The notes beneath the pieces are model-generated. The model did not search any database. It saw only the letters and a list, made by a program, of their open reading frames with translations, and had not been told where the DNA came from. The position numbers and the translations under genes are program-made. A stretch of DNA of 15,749 nt from NCBI GenBank assembly GCA_003024985.2, contig PXIH01S0003667.1; one strand, given 5' to 3'. This DNA comes from Euperipatoides rowelli. Taxonomy: Eukaryota; Onychophora; Udeonychophora; Euonychophora; Peripatopsidae. Positions 1 through 9,473 of the stretch are shown piece after piece. The stretch's first letter is position 1. Each line of letters opens with the position of its first letter.

Positions 1-204
1 AATAAAAATCAATAAATTTGCTCAATGTTTAATTTGAATAAAATTTATTTTTGTTAGTTTTTTTTTTTTAATTAATTTTTTTATTTATTTAAAAGAAATG
101 AGGTCATTTTTTGTTTCACCTGTGTTATATTTCAACAAGTCATTTGCAAAAAATATTTGAGAACTCTTTTGCCATTTTTTCTCTTCTGTTTAACTACTTT
201 ACAG

Positions 205-260
205 GGCGACTATAACTTGGTGCCGATTCAGGGATGCTATCTGACAACGGAGCCTCAAAG
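205..260 (+). CDS. Candidate internal exon of an unrecognised gene
   Basis: A pyrimidine-rich stretch ending in TTTACAG is followed by 56 bases of balanced composition and then an AAG/GTTATT donor. Only one of the three frames is open through it, reading GDYNLVPIQGCYLTTEPQ, with the last two bases carried over to the next exon. Local base composition is clearly richer in G and C than the surrounding AT-rich sequence. I do not recognise the peptide. The donor is only moderately good, and a second acceptor-like CAG lies 20 bases downstream, so this may be chance. It would belong to a gene extending left of the window. Confidence 0.28.
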
Positions 261-487
261 GTTATTGATTTTTCTTTCAGAGAAATTTTTTTGAGCGGTG
301 CACCTTTTATTCTATTGCTTGTCCTTATGCATGTCAAATCACAAAACACGTCATTACTTGGGTTATGGTTACAGTTTTTTTTGCCTGAACTGAAAAAAAA
401 AAAACCTCTTGACATGTTTTTTTGTTTATTTTTTAGTTTTTTAATTTGTTTATTTATTTATATAACTCACCAAATCTTTGCTTGCAG

Positions 488-552
488 AGATCTCAAGATT
501 CTTATTCTTCGCCTTCTGCCAAGTATGAGAGTCTTGGAAGCTTTTGTGAATG
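488..552 (+). CDS. Candidate exon of the same unrecognised gene
   Basis: The sequence follows a good acceptor (CTTTGCTTGCAG). If translation starts at the first codon the peptide is RSQDSYSSPSAKYESLGSFC, a serine-rich disordered-type sequence. If two bases are carried from the upstream candidate exon (205-260), the frame instead reads DLKILILRLLPSMRVLEAFV and stops at 579-581. Skipping to the AG two bases later restores the serine-rich frame in phase with the upstream exon. The right boundary is uncertain because the AATG/GTTTCG donor is weak. The two candidates are about 230 bases apart, separated by an AT-rich, T-run-rich putative intron. No family is recognised. Confidence 0.22.
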
Positions 553-581
553 GTTTCGGGTCTGTTTTGTTTATAAACTAA

Positions 582-1398
582 CTACTGCATGATACCAATC
601 CATTTTTTTTAACATGCACACGTAGTTTGTTTTTTTATTTACTATCTATAACTGTGCATGTGGTGAACTGTAGATATTTTTTGCTCTTGTTGCATAGTAC
701 AAAATTCCATAATTTCTTAAAGCTTGCCGTTTACTACTTTTATAACTATTAATCTTTATACCTTAATCTTTTAGTGTCCAATATTATTATTATTATATAC
801 CATATAAATTGAACTACTGTGTATTGGACTCTAAAAGTATAAAAACAACCATTTGTTTTTTGATAATTATGCTATCATTAAAAATTGTATAGAAATATGA
901 TTTCTATATTAAAATTCTACTATCATAGAATAAGTTATTTTATTTATTTTAAATATTTCTATTGTTTAATCTTTGTGTATTATGATGATAAACAAATAAT
1001 CCATCTAATGTTCTAAAAGTTGAATATCTAAATAGTTCTTTGAGAATAGGTAGACTATAATCTCTAATATGTATTCTTAAGAAAATAATATGCTAATAAA
1101 TACAATTAGATAATTATAATTAAAAAAAAAAGATAGTGATGTTTTAGGTGGACTTACAGAGGTTAAATTTTATTTGATCAAATAAGGAGGGGGTTAATAT
1201 TCTATTGATGATGATTAAAAAAATGATTATGCAGAACTATTAATCCAATTTATAGCTTTCCATAAGCGTTTAATTATAATAAAATAATTTGAAAAAATAT
1301 AATTACTTTCATATCACATTATATAGTTTTTGAAATGTTACTTTATTTATAGTTTCTTCAAACCAATTTATACTCCTAAATTTAGGAGCTGTTATTTT
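582..1398. other. AT-rich non-coding stretch
   Basis: No reading frame, splice-bounded exon, RNA gene or transposon terminus could be supported here. The sequence is intron-like or intergenic, with short A and T runs and a short (TTA)n at about 783-797. A GC-richer patch with a G run lies at 1140-1195 and shows no recognisable motif. Confidence 0.6.
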
Positions 1399-1492
1399 TT
1401 AGTTTCTTCCTCTTCTTTTTCTTCTCTTTTTTCCTGCTACTTCTTTTTCTTATTTAACTTCTTCTCCTCTTTCTTCTGACTTCTTCTAATTA
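1399..1492 (+). repeat. Polypyrimidine (CTT-rich) low-complexity tract
   Basis: About 90 bases consist almost entirely of T and C on the plus strand, built from irregular TTC, TCC and CTTT motifs. It sits just upstream of the (TAA)n microsatellite. It is simple low-complexity sequence; no exon follows that would make it a splice signal. Confidence 0.75.
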
Positions 1493-1521
1493 TTAGTCCT
1501 ATTAATTTTTTTATACTTGTG

Positions 1522-1532
1522 ACAACAACAAC

Positions 1533-1587
<55 letters not shown>

Positions 1588-1588
1588 T
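1522..1588 (+). repeat. Compound (CAA)n(TAA)n microsatellite
   Basis: Four CAA units are followed without a break by about 18 AAT/TAA units. The run is uninterrupted, which suggests it is young or actively slipping. Confidence 0.97.
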
Positions 1589-3159
1589 TTAGTTCATTTA
1601 ATAAGTAAATAAACTGTTACACAAGATACAGCATATTAAGCTTTTTTGTGTTATCCAAGCTTATATACGCTAGCATACTTTTCAAAGTGTAGCAAGTGCA
1701 GCTGAGAATGATTGGATAAATGACTCAAATTAAATTTTCATTCACTTATATATAGAAACTTATTAACGATTTATGATAGATTTTACCATAAAGTAATAGT
1801 ACTTTATGCCAATGGCCTGCCTTTCATTCTATAATATTTTTTTCCTCTGATAGTAAATTAATTTAGGGCTAAGCTAAATAAAAAGAACTGAATTAGGACA
1901 ATCTAATAGCAAATTTTCAGTATGGAGGGGAGGAGAGGAAGGAACATGGACATCGCCCTGCTAGTGACTTATGACTAGCATTTTGAGCTTCTTTGATTCC
2001 CACTGTCCTTTCCATTAGAAGCTATACTTAATGTTGGCATTTCAGATTATTTTTCATGGGGATAAATGATTTTACACATGGAATATTCCCCAATGAAAGG
2101 GTTAGAAATCTCTGGCCATCTTTGAGCCCGAACCTCTGCCTCGAAGATTGCACTCAATGATGATGATAGTATTTTATTTTGCTACAGTTTGTATTCTGCA
2201 TTAAATTAATGCTATTTATGTGTTACATATGCTGGAATATAAATGTAATACATAACTTTTGCGTTCAAACAATCTTTATGAATGAATGAACGTGCAATGT
2301 GAATAGATTATGCTATTTTATAGTTGTTGAAAAAAACACGCAATTATGAATTTTAGATCTTTAAAAGTCATGAAAGAATTATTTTGAATCATCGCATGAT
2401 TAGCAGTGATATCTTGAACAGAGATCAGTTGGTGAGAATTGCGTGTATAAATAGCTGTCAAATGTGATTCTGGTTGAATTATTTTATCGTAATCAATTCC
2501 TGAATGATGTTTTACATAGCAATAAACTATTTATTAATATGTTACAACCACTTATTAAAAAAAAAAAAAAAAAATCTAAATTTCAAGCTTCCAACTGCTC
2601 AGCCACCAAATCTCCCTCCAAAACGATACTTTAATATGACTAGGCCTACATTGCCTTTGAAGCTACAAGAGAAAATTGATTGAGTGATTAGGATAATATT
2701 TTGCATGAGATTATTATTTACTTCTCTGAATAGCTTTTATTAACACTCACTGTTTAGTCTTGTTTTTCGAGTGGCAAAGGGTTATTGTGTAATAGGCCAA
2801 AATAACCTTCCAAACATACTACACAAACATAATGAAGAGTATTGGTGAATGGAGAAATGTGATAATCCAAATTAATAAGAATATAATGTATTAAGAAATA
2901 AATCTACAATTAAAATAAAATGTGAATTAAAATATAAAAGTAATACAAATTCTATAAAGGTCTTAAATCCCCAAAGAAAGAAAAAAAAAATGAAAGTATA
3001 GCTATTAATTCTGCAAGTCATAGCTAAGTTCAAAAGTTCTTCTTCTCTAAATTGAGAAACAGAGAAATTTAATGAATAAAAATAATAGTACCAAACTTCA
3101 CCACTAAGAGCGCAAGCATAAAGATTCAAAGTAGTACATGAGAGATGCCTGTTATATAT
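1589..3159. other. AT-rich sequence without a supported gene
   Basis: No intact gene is visible. Notable contents are a small hairpin at about 1960-1979 (GCTAGT with ACTAGC arms), an 18-base A run at 2557-2574, and two short open stretches. One is a proline-rich plus-strand frame ending at 2681-2683. The other is a roughly 41-codon minus-strand frame across about 2055-2180 containing IFEAEVRAQRWPEIS. Neither has convincing splice sites or a recognised domain, so neither is called a gene. Confidence 0.5.
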
Positions 3160-3800
3160 AATAGGGATGGGTAAAAATGCTAATTTTACTAACCTATTAA
3201 CCACCATTACTATCCGGATAGCCGACGGTTCCTCCCCCCCCCTTTCCAACACAATATCTAAAAAGTTCAAAACGTAAAATTTATACATTTAAACTAAAAT
3301 TTCAAATTTATTTTATTACTTTTAATAAATATATAACAGTAGCCTAATTTTAATTTATAGGCTATTATATTTTTCGAAAGTTTAAGCAAAAATATAAAGC
3401 AAAAATTAAAACATAAATAAAATAAAAAGTGGAGACGCTATTTTACTGTAGGCTAATTAAATTATAGTGGGCTATAATCTCCGAAAAATAAAAATATACA
3501 ATATTCTAAAATCTTATCTATTTTGTCAAATGTAGAAAGCAATGCATAAACTTAAAAAATATAAAAATTTTCATTTATAAAATCTGAAATTGTAAGCACC
3601 AAATAAGCTTAAAGTGATAAATTAATTTATGATTTAATTAATTACTTTTGTTTGTGTAAAAAAAAGGGGAAATTAGTTTAGGCTACAACTTTTTTTTTTT
3701 CAAATATTATTAAGGTGTAATTTAGCTAGGACGGATATCCTTGTGATAAAATTACTAACCGGTTTTTGCCTAATAGGTAAGTTTACCGGTTACCCGGATA
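3160..3800. other. Unassigned stretch with repeated CCGG-type motifs at both ends
   Basis: The left edge has AGGGATGGGTAAAAATG followed by a TATCCGGATAGCCG motif. The right edge has ACCGGTTTTTGCC, TACCGGTTACCCGGATA and a GGATATCC. Such motif clusters are common in terminal regions of non-autonomous hAT-type elements. I could not pair clean terminal inverted repeats or an 8-bp target duplication, so no element is called. The middle is AT-rich and non-coding; an 8-base C run lies at 3235-3242. Confidence 0.2.
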
Positions 3801-3814
3801 ATCGACTCATTATA

Positions 3815-3859
3815 TTCTCTAGCGATAATATATATATATAATATATTATCGCTAGAGAA
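3815..3859. repeat. Perfect 19-bp-arm palindrome with AT core
   Basis: The left arm at 3815-3833 is the exact reverse complement of the right arm at 3841-3859, with a 7-base ATATATA spacer. The arms contain CTCTAGCGATAATATAT. The right arm overlaps the start of the first 74-bp tandem unit, so the left arm amounts to a truncated inverted copy of the beginning of that unit. Confidence 0.95.
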
Positions 3860-3992
3860 GACCGAGGATGAATAAAGGAAAAGAATGGGGATGGAATCAT
3901 TCTTTTAAGAAAGATTCAATTATCGCTAGAGAAGACCGAGGATGAATAAAGGAAAAGAATGGGGATGGAATCATTCTTTTAAGAAAGATTCA
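3845..3992 (+). repeat. Perfect 74-bp tandem duplication (two units)
   Basis: Unit one occupies 3845-3918 and unit two 3919-3992. I compared them base by base and saw no difference. Each unit starts ATTATCGCTAGAGAAG and ends AAGAAAGATTCA, and has a small internal GAATG/CATTC inverted repeat. Perfect identity implies a recent event, or an assembly duplication. Confidence 0.95.
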
Positions 3993-5398
3993 AAATTAGT
4001 CTTTTCCGGCCGACTGAAATACTAATAACTTTCCTATCACTTATCTTACTGTATAGTTATGGAAAGATATTCCGTTGCCGAAAGCCAGATGCATTATTAA
4101 GAAGAATCCGCTAAAGCTGTTAATGTTAAGTGGGCTCTTCAAGAAACTCAAGAATCGAAATATAATTTCTAGGAAATCCCAAGTTGGCTCACATATTTCT
4201 GCATAGGAATTTTCCTTTTATTTGAGAGTATAACTGATTTCTACAGATCTCCGTGTTCCCGAAGGTATATAAGAATTCTTAAATTTATGGTTAACATTAT
4301 TTTCATAATCACCGACAGAGCTATGTGCCCATTAGTGGAATATTGAAATATGCCTAGATTCTTAAACTATTTATAATTAAATTTGTAGCAAAATACATAT
4401 TATGTTACCAAGTGTGAATTAGAATATTAGCATACTCTCTTATTAAATCATATAATTTTTTATTATATACTGTAAGTCTATGCTTTGATTCATCTTTTTG
4501 AAACATACTTTGGCCTATTCCCCAATAATTTATACGCTCTCTCTCATACAATAATGCTCCCATCTCTATTTGATTGTTCACATCATACCTGCTTTATAAG
4601 GATTAAAACTTAATTGTAATCTTAAATTAATTAGTCAAATTATATATTTCATGTTTTAAATTAATAATTTATTTTGAAACAATTGTACTTCTATTAATAA
4701 CACTTCCGGTTCTACGGTCAGAAAAGTAAGCTTAAAAAAATGTCAATAAGTGATGCTTATTTTTTCACAAAATAGGTTGATGTCAGCTGAAAATATCACA
4801 TGACCATGCTTCTTGCAGAACTTGGAAAAAAAATAACATGCAGAGCAATTAAGATTTGTAACCAGGTGAATTACTGCTTCAAGCCAACTCGATAAACAAT
4901 GTACAACTTAAAAAATCATTAAACATATAAATAACCATTTTTTAAACTTTAAAATGTAAATTTTTTATAAAAATGACCACTTTGTGTAAATCCATTGAAA
5001 GTTTATTTCAAAACCTATTAGAAATATTAATATCAATCGATCATGTAGACTTTTTCACATTGAATAAAGCGCACACTTTTTAGAGTGTGTCTTATAGTGA
5101 GAAGTCTCTGAACTTTTTTTTTTATTCTAAAACATTTCCAAATATGCAGTACATATTTTTTTTGTGTGTGCAAAAATCCCTGATCTTGAAAATGAGCCCC
5201 GCCTTAATGTCAAATAAACAAAGGATACAATTTCTAAGGTCACTTTACTGAAGCCTACTAAAAGTACTTCAAGTGATTTTTTTTTTTTAAATTTTTATTA
5301 TTATGGCCTCACGTGGATTTAAGCATAAGGGAATGATTATACTAGAATTAATAATAGAGAAATTCATGGCAAATGAAATGTACAGAATCTTTTGTTAG
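3993..5398. other. Non-coding sequence, partly more balanced in composition
   Basis: Positions 4000-4330 are less AT-rich than their surroundings and look like unique sequence. They include a possible 18-base microexon at 4247-4264 (acceptor TTTCTACAG, donor AAG/GTATAT), which I do not annotate as coding. A 31-base motif at 4690-4720 recurs at 5925-5955. Otherwise there are A and T runs and no gene. Confidence 0.5.
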
Positions 5399-5479
5399 GC
5401 AGAATTTAGCCAAGACGGCTTCCTGAGACGGTATGGCTCACATAATAAGGGCTCCACCAAGGATAACAATAGCCACTGA
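5399..5479 (+). other. Exon-like 81-base patch, coding status unresolved
   Basis: A TTTTGTTAG acceptor-like site precedes 81 bases that are open in one plus frame (AEFSQDGFLRRYGSHNKGST, continuing to a TGA that is the last codon). A strong donor-like GTATGT follows immediately. An alternative internal donor (CG/GTATGG) lies at 5429-5430. The minus strand is also mostly open here, with VAIVILGGALIM, a stop, then AIPSQEAVLAKFC. The composition differs from the AT-rich surroundings. It may be a host exon or a fragment of a repeat; I do not recognise it. Confidence 0.2.
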
Positions 5480-7278
5480 GTATGTCCTACTTGCAGTTAC
5501 TGCATTATTTTATTTAAGAATTCTTCTATGTAATACCAAACTAGTGAACTTTAAGTTTTTGCTATACAAGTTAAGGATTTTATTCTCTATTAGCTGTCAA
5601 ATACTGCATCTTTGAAGTTTATTATAGTGTATAACATCAATTTTCGAAGCCTTGTTGAAATCAGTCGCAAGATTTCATCTTCGTAAGTTTATTTTACTTT
5701 TATTTCTTACATTGAGACATTTTTAGGACTCCCATATAATCAAAAAGGATTAATCAAATCTCATATTTTGTGTATTTTTTCCACGTTTGTATGTACTTTC
5801 ATAAGCGTTGTAAGCTTTAGTTTAACGTGCAAAACTCAGCCATGTATTTTTTTTCACGATGCTGGATCTGCTACTGTTAATTTCCACATTATTTATTGTC
5901 AACTCTCAGGAATGCTATTATACATCTGTTAATAGGACTTCTGGTTCTACGATCATAAGCCAAGCTTGCTTTTCCCTGCTGATAAGGCCTTTGCTTCAGA
6001 GGTCTACCAATTTTTTATAAAATTATGGCAAAAAAATAGTAAAACTTAACCCATTTTAAAGAATTTTTCAAAGTTTTAAAGCTAAATCTAATAGCAATTT
6101 TAGAAATTAAAAAAAAAAAATTGCTTTTGCCTGTTTACAATTATGTTTTTCCGGTNCAGTTCTTGAGGTCCAACTAGCTGTATTTATAAATTTGGATATG
6201 GTTTAAGTAAGTATTTTTTTTTAATTTCTAAAATATAATAAACAATTTTTTTGGTTGATATATCCTACTAGTAAGCCGATTAAATTGTCAGTTATGAGGT
6301 CACAGTATCAAATTAAAAAGAAATAAATGTCATTAATGTTGAAGTTTTTTTCTAGGCAATTCCAGTTACTTCAAGTTTTTCAGAGAAGTTAATGGTGACC
6401 TACCATGGCAGTAATCACTGGTCTTTCTTTCCTCAAGTGCTATTATAGATATTCAGTAATTGGTGATGGCAAACTTTTGCTTCATGTGTCCATATTGGCA
6501 TGCAGTAGCAATTCTGTTGATGGATAATTGGCTAAAAAAGTATAGTATAGAAAGTGTTGAAATGAAGTTAATTTAAAATTGATATTTGCTTATTGATCAT
6601 ATTTTAAATATTGATTAAACTACAATTAACCTCATTCTTGTTTCTTCATTATTCAAAATTACAGCAATAAGATAAACACCAATTTTAAAATTTATTTTTA
6701 ACATCTAATTTCAACATTTATTTTACAACCTACAATAATTGATGTCTTAATAAAACAATCCTTTTTTTCTTTTTAAATAAAATTAAAATAAATAGGATTT
6801 TTGTGTACTTTTTGTTTAAAAAAAAAAGGATTTGCACTAGTCTATTTAGTAACAAAATTTGTGAACTATTTAAAACGAACTGTTTCTACTAATTAAATTA
6901 AATTCTGAACTGTTCTACCTTTACATTGCTTATTTGGCTCAACTCGTATTCTACTTATAAAAATTATATAAGAAGATGTAATAAAATAAAATAAAAAAAT
7001 AAGAAATATGGAACATATAAATACTCAAGTGGACAATATAAGTGCAATAGTGAGAGGATACAAGACAAAAATATTTTTAAGGTCTTTATTAATTATAACA
7101 TTTTTAAAAGTTATTACGTATGGAAAAAAATTCGAAATATTTTTACAGATTTTTTTTTTTTTTATAAATTATAAAACAAAAACAACTGGAACAAAACCAG
7201 TCATTGAACTTGACCAGTATTAATAAGGAATTTAGCACAACAATTCATATATTCCTAACAAAGGAATAGCATTAGAAT
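5480..7278. other. AT-rich sequence without a supported gene
   Basis: No reading frame with recognisable content is present. The stretch holds many A and T runs, a single ambiguous base at 6156, and the second copy of the 31-base motif at 5925-5955. It is intron-like or intergenic. Confidence 0.6.
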
Positions 7279-7460
7279 AAGGCCCCATTCGTAAGGACAT
7301 TAATTTCAATCGTGGTTGACACATGGCTCAACCATTGATAAAGATTTTGTGTTCGAATAATCATGTTATCTACGTCTCAGTTATGTGAATTTACCTTAAG
7401 CATGCTGCTTTGGTTAGTTGCCATAGGAACGCAACTCCACCTCAATCATTCAATCCTCGT
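7279..7460 (+). repeat. Possible decayed tRNA-like SINE fragment
   Basis: TGGCTCAACCA at 7324-7334 resembles an RNA polymerase III A box, and GTGTTCGAATAA at 7349-7360 resembles a B box. They are only about 15 bases apart, closer than in a tRNA, so the promoter could not be intact. The stretch is less AT-rich than its neighbours. No A-rich tail or target duplication was found, so this is a weak call. Confidence 0.15.
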
Positions 7461-8066
7461 TAGTTTAATTATTATATAATAAAAATTACTTTGATGTAAT
7501 ACCAGTTAATATTATATAATGTGAAAACTTCTTTTAGTCTGAAATTTCCCTTGTATTGCTTAAGGGGAACCATCTTCTTGTTTGACCTGCACTATGAAGG
7601 AGGGGAGGTTCTTATGGTTTCACTTTGTAAATCAAGGCCCTATAATGCTTAAACAAAGTTTATTATATTTGTTTGATCTTAAAATTAATTTTATTTCATT
7701 TGAAAACATTTTCTCTTTGAGAGGGGGCAATCTTTATTATAGTAATTTAAATGTTGAATTAGGAGAATGTGTGTGTGTGTGTGTGTATGTAGATTGAAAT
7801 ATTATAAATAGTTTGATTAATATTTGATTTATTTATGATTCTTTTAGATTCAAATTTCTCCTGATTAGTTTATTTTTATATTATAATTAATTATCTTTAA
7901 AAGTCATGTTGAGAACTAAACCTAAATGGACTTCAAATTTTGTTTAACCTGTTAATATTTTAGTTTGCTTAATTTCTTGCATCTACTATTATAATAATAA
8001 ATAATTTTTTTATTGCCTATTATCACTTCAGCAAGGGAAATAATCAATTAAAATTATCATAAATTC
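7461..8066. other. AT-rich flank of the LINE, no gene seen
   Basis: Besides the (TG)n tract, this stretch has no supported feature. It adjoins the 3' end of the minus-strand LINE and presumably includes its insertion target, but no target-site duplication could be recognised. Confidence 0.55.
7768..7786 (+). repeat. (TG)n microsatellite
   Basis: An uninterrupted dinucleotide tract of about nine and a half TG units is visible, followed by TATGTAG. Confidence 0.95.
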
Positions 8067-8405
8067 ATGTAATCAATTACAAATATCATTATGTCACAAA
8101 TAGATATTATTTACAAACATAAAAAAAAAAAACCTATTCATCCATTTCATTTAAAATCTTTCTTCTAAATTGAATCATGTTCAATAAACAATAGCCACAT
8201 CTGTCATACCCTTTATCTCCAATTAACAAACTGATAAGCTGATTAATGTAATCAATTACAAATATCATTATGTTACAAATAGATATTATTTACAAATATA
8301 AAAGAAGAAACCTATTCATCGATTTCATTTAAAATCTTTCTACTGAATTGAATCAGATTCAATAAACATCAGCCCAATCTCCATTTACCAAACTAATAAG
8401 CTGAA
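8067..8405 (-). repeat. Head-to-tail duplicated LINE 3' end
   Basis: Two related copies, 8067-8245 and 8246-about 8405, share long near-identical blocks, including GTAATCAATTACAAATATCA and AAACCTATTCATC. On the minus strand each holds the last codons of ORF2, a stop (complement of CTA at 8312-8314 and at 8134-8136) and a short 3' UTR ending in GTAATTGATTACAT. The copy nearer the 3' end keeps a clean C-terminus (FRRKILNEMDE then stop). The other has a deletion and an earlier TGA at 8359-8361. The second copy could be a 5'-truncated insertion of the same family abutting the first. Confidence 0.85.
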
Positions 8406-9473
8406 TCTCTCCGCCCATCCCAATTGCCCCGAACCATTTATTTTTGATCAAATTATATATGGGACATCTCAATAAAAAATGTGTAAAATCTTCCTCTTCC
8501 ATGTACAAACAATGCAAAGTTTAGGATCATTATTCCATCGATTCTAATTGCCAAATATCTCAAATGAGCCACACCTTTTTTTTTTTACCAACATTTAAAC
8601 TATTTCAAAAGATAATTTTTGATATAAATATCTCTCTGGAAAAAAACAATTCTTCAAATAGCTATATCTACCAACATATTCAATTTTATCCACTTTTTCC
8701 ATTATCTCTACACTTGTCTTATTTCTTTTCCACACATCCTCATCCCTCTCCCACAAATTATCCATTTCAATTTGTATCAAAATTGATTTCAAATATTTTG
8801 TCCAATCTGAGTTTAATCTATGATTCATAAATACTTTTAAGTAGAGGACATGTCTTCACACCTTTAGTTTAATATAATAACCCAATATATTTTTAAAAAT
8901 AATACATTTTAAAGGAAGTCTGGCAAATTCCGCATACATTACATTAGGAGTAGAACACACTAATCCTATCTTTTTTTTTTATTAAAAATAATTGAATTTT
9001 CTCAATCAATTGCAGGTCACAATATCCCCAAACTTGTGAACCATACAATAAAACTGATCTAACTAAAGCATCAAACAGTTTAAATTTAATCAAAGTTGAA
9101 CCAGTTATCCTCCCCCCCCCTTCCCAAAAAAAAAAAAAAATATGTATTGAAACCATTGTCAATCGTTCCTTCAAATTTAAGTTTTCCCCCCCCCCCCCCC
9201 CCCCCAAAAAAAAAAAAAAATATGTATTGAAACCATTGTCAATCGTTCCTTCAAATTTAAGTTTTCACAATTATACCCAAAAATCTCTTTGGTGTTAAAC
9301 CACATTACAAGATATTTAAATCTCGAGACCACTTCTAGTTCTTTACCACCTTAAAAAAATCTATCATATGTAGACCTAACACCTCCATTTCTAAACACCA
9401 TAACTTTACATTTTTCTATACTCAATGTCAATTTATTTTCAACAAATTGTTTCTAAGTTTGTCAATCATTTCT
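8134..9473 (-). pseudogene. LINE ORF2, post-RT thumb and C-terminal region
   Basis: This is the part of ORF2 after the catalytic palm, needed for template and 3'-UTR handling in LINEs. From 5' to 3' on the minus strand I see IEKCKVMVFRNGG and ELEVVSRFKYLV, then FDALVRSVLLYGSQVWG (about 9090-9040), the typical thumb-side motif of insect LINE ORF2. A charged region containing IEMDNLWERDEDVWKR follows (8828 downward), then a C-terminal Cys/His region with CIVC at 8505-8516 and HFLLRCP at 8461-8481. The last two lie in different frames, about four bases of frame loss apart. The region is also disrupted by stops and by the 80-bp duplication at 9126-9265. It ends inside the duplicated 3' end. Confidence 0.85.
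9126..9265 (-). repeat. 60-bp duplication separated by a C20 homopolymer
   Basis: An identical 60-base block (A15 followed by TATGTATTGAAACCATTGTC and 25 more bases) occurs at 9126-9185 and 9206-9265. A run of 20 C residues lies between the copies, and a 9-base C run plus TTCCC precedes the first. The duplicated block is coding in the ancestral LINE (minus-strand LNLKERLTMVS), so the copy breaks ORF2. Confidence 0.95.

Noticed and set aside
194-415. 73-codon minus-strand frame antisense to the candidate exons
   Set aside because: It runs through an A12 run and the putative intron, with no recognisable content. The plus-strand splice signals explain the region better.
234-581. 115-codon plus frame at the left edge taken as one gene
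   Set aside because: It passes through T-rich, intron-like sequence with strong acceptors in the middle. I prefer short exons over a continuous coding region.
2048-2180. tRNA-like B box (GAGGTTCGGGCTC) on the minus strand
   Set aside because: No A box lies at a suitable distance and no cloverleaf can be drawn. The overlapping 41-codon frame is equally unsupported.
2872-3288. 138-codon minus-strand open frame
   Set aside because: Its composition is dominated by Phe, Leu, Tyr and Ile from AT-rich DNA, it includes translated homopolymers, and it has no domain or conserved motif. It is most likely a chance frame.
3160-3800. Complete non-autonomous hAT element
   Set aside because: The edges share CCGG-type motifs, but clean terminal inverted repeats and an 8-bp target duplication could not be matched.
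7008-7223. 71-codon plus frame
   Set aside because: It is made largely of Lys, Ile and Phe codons from A and T runs, with no motif. This is chance in AT-rich DNA.
7582-7797. 71-codon plus frame ending in the TG repeat
   Set aside because: It translates the microsatellite at its end and has no recognisable domain.
8564-8830. 88-codon plus-strand frame
   Set aside because: It is antisense to LINE ORF2, whose minus-strand reading has recognisable motifs on both sides.
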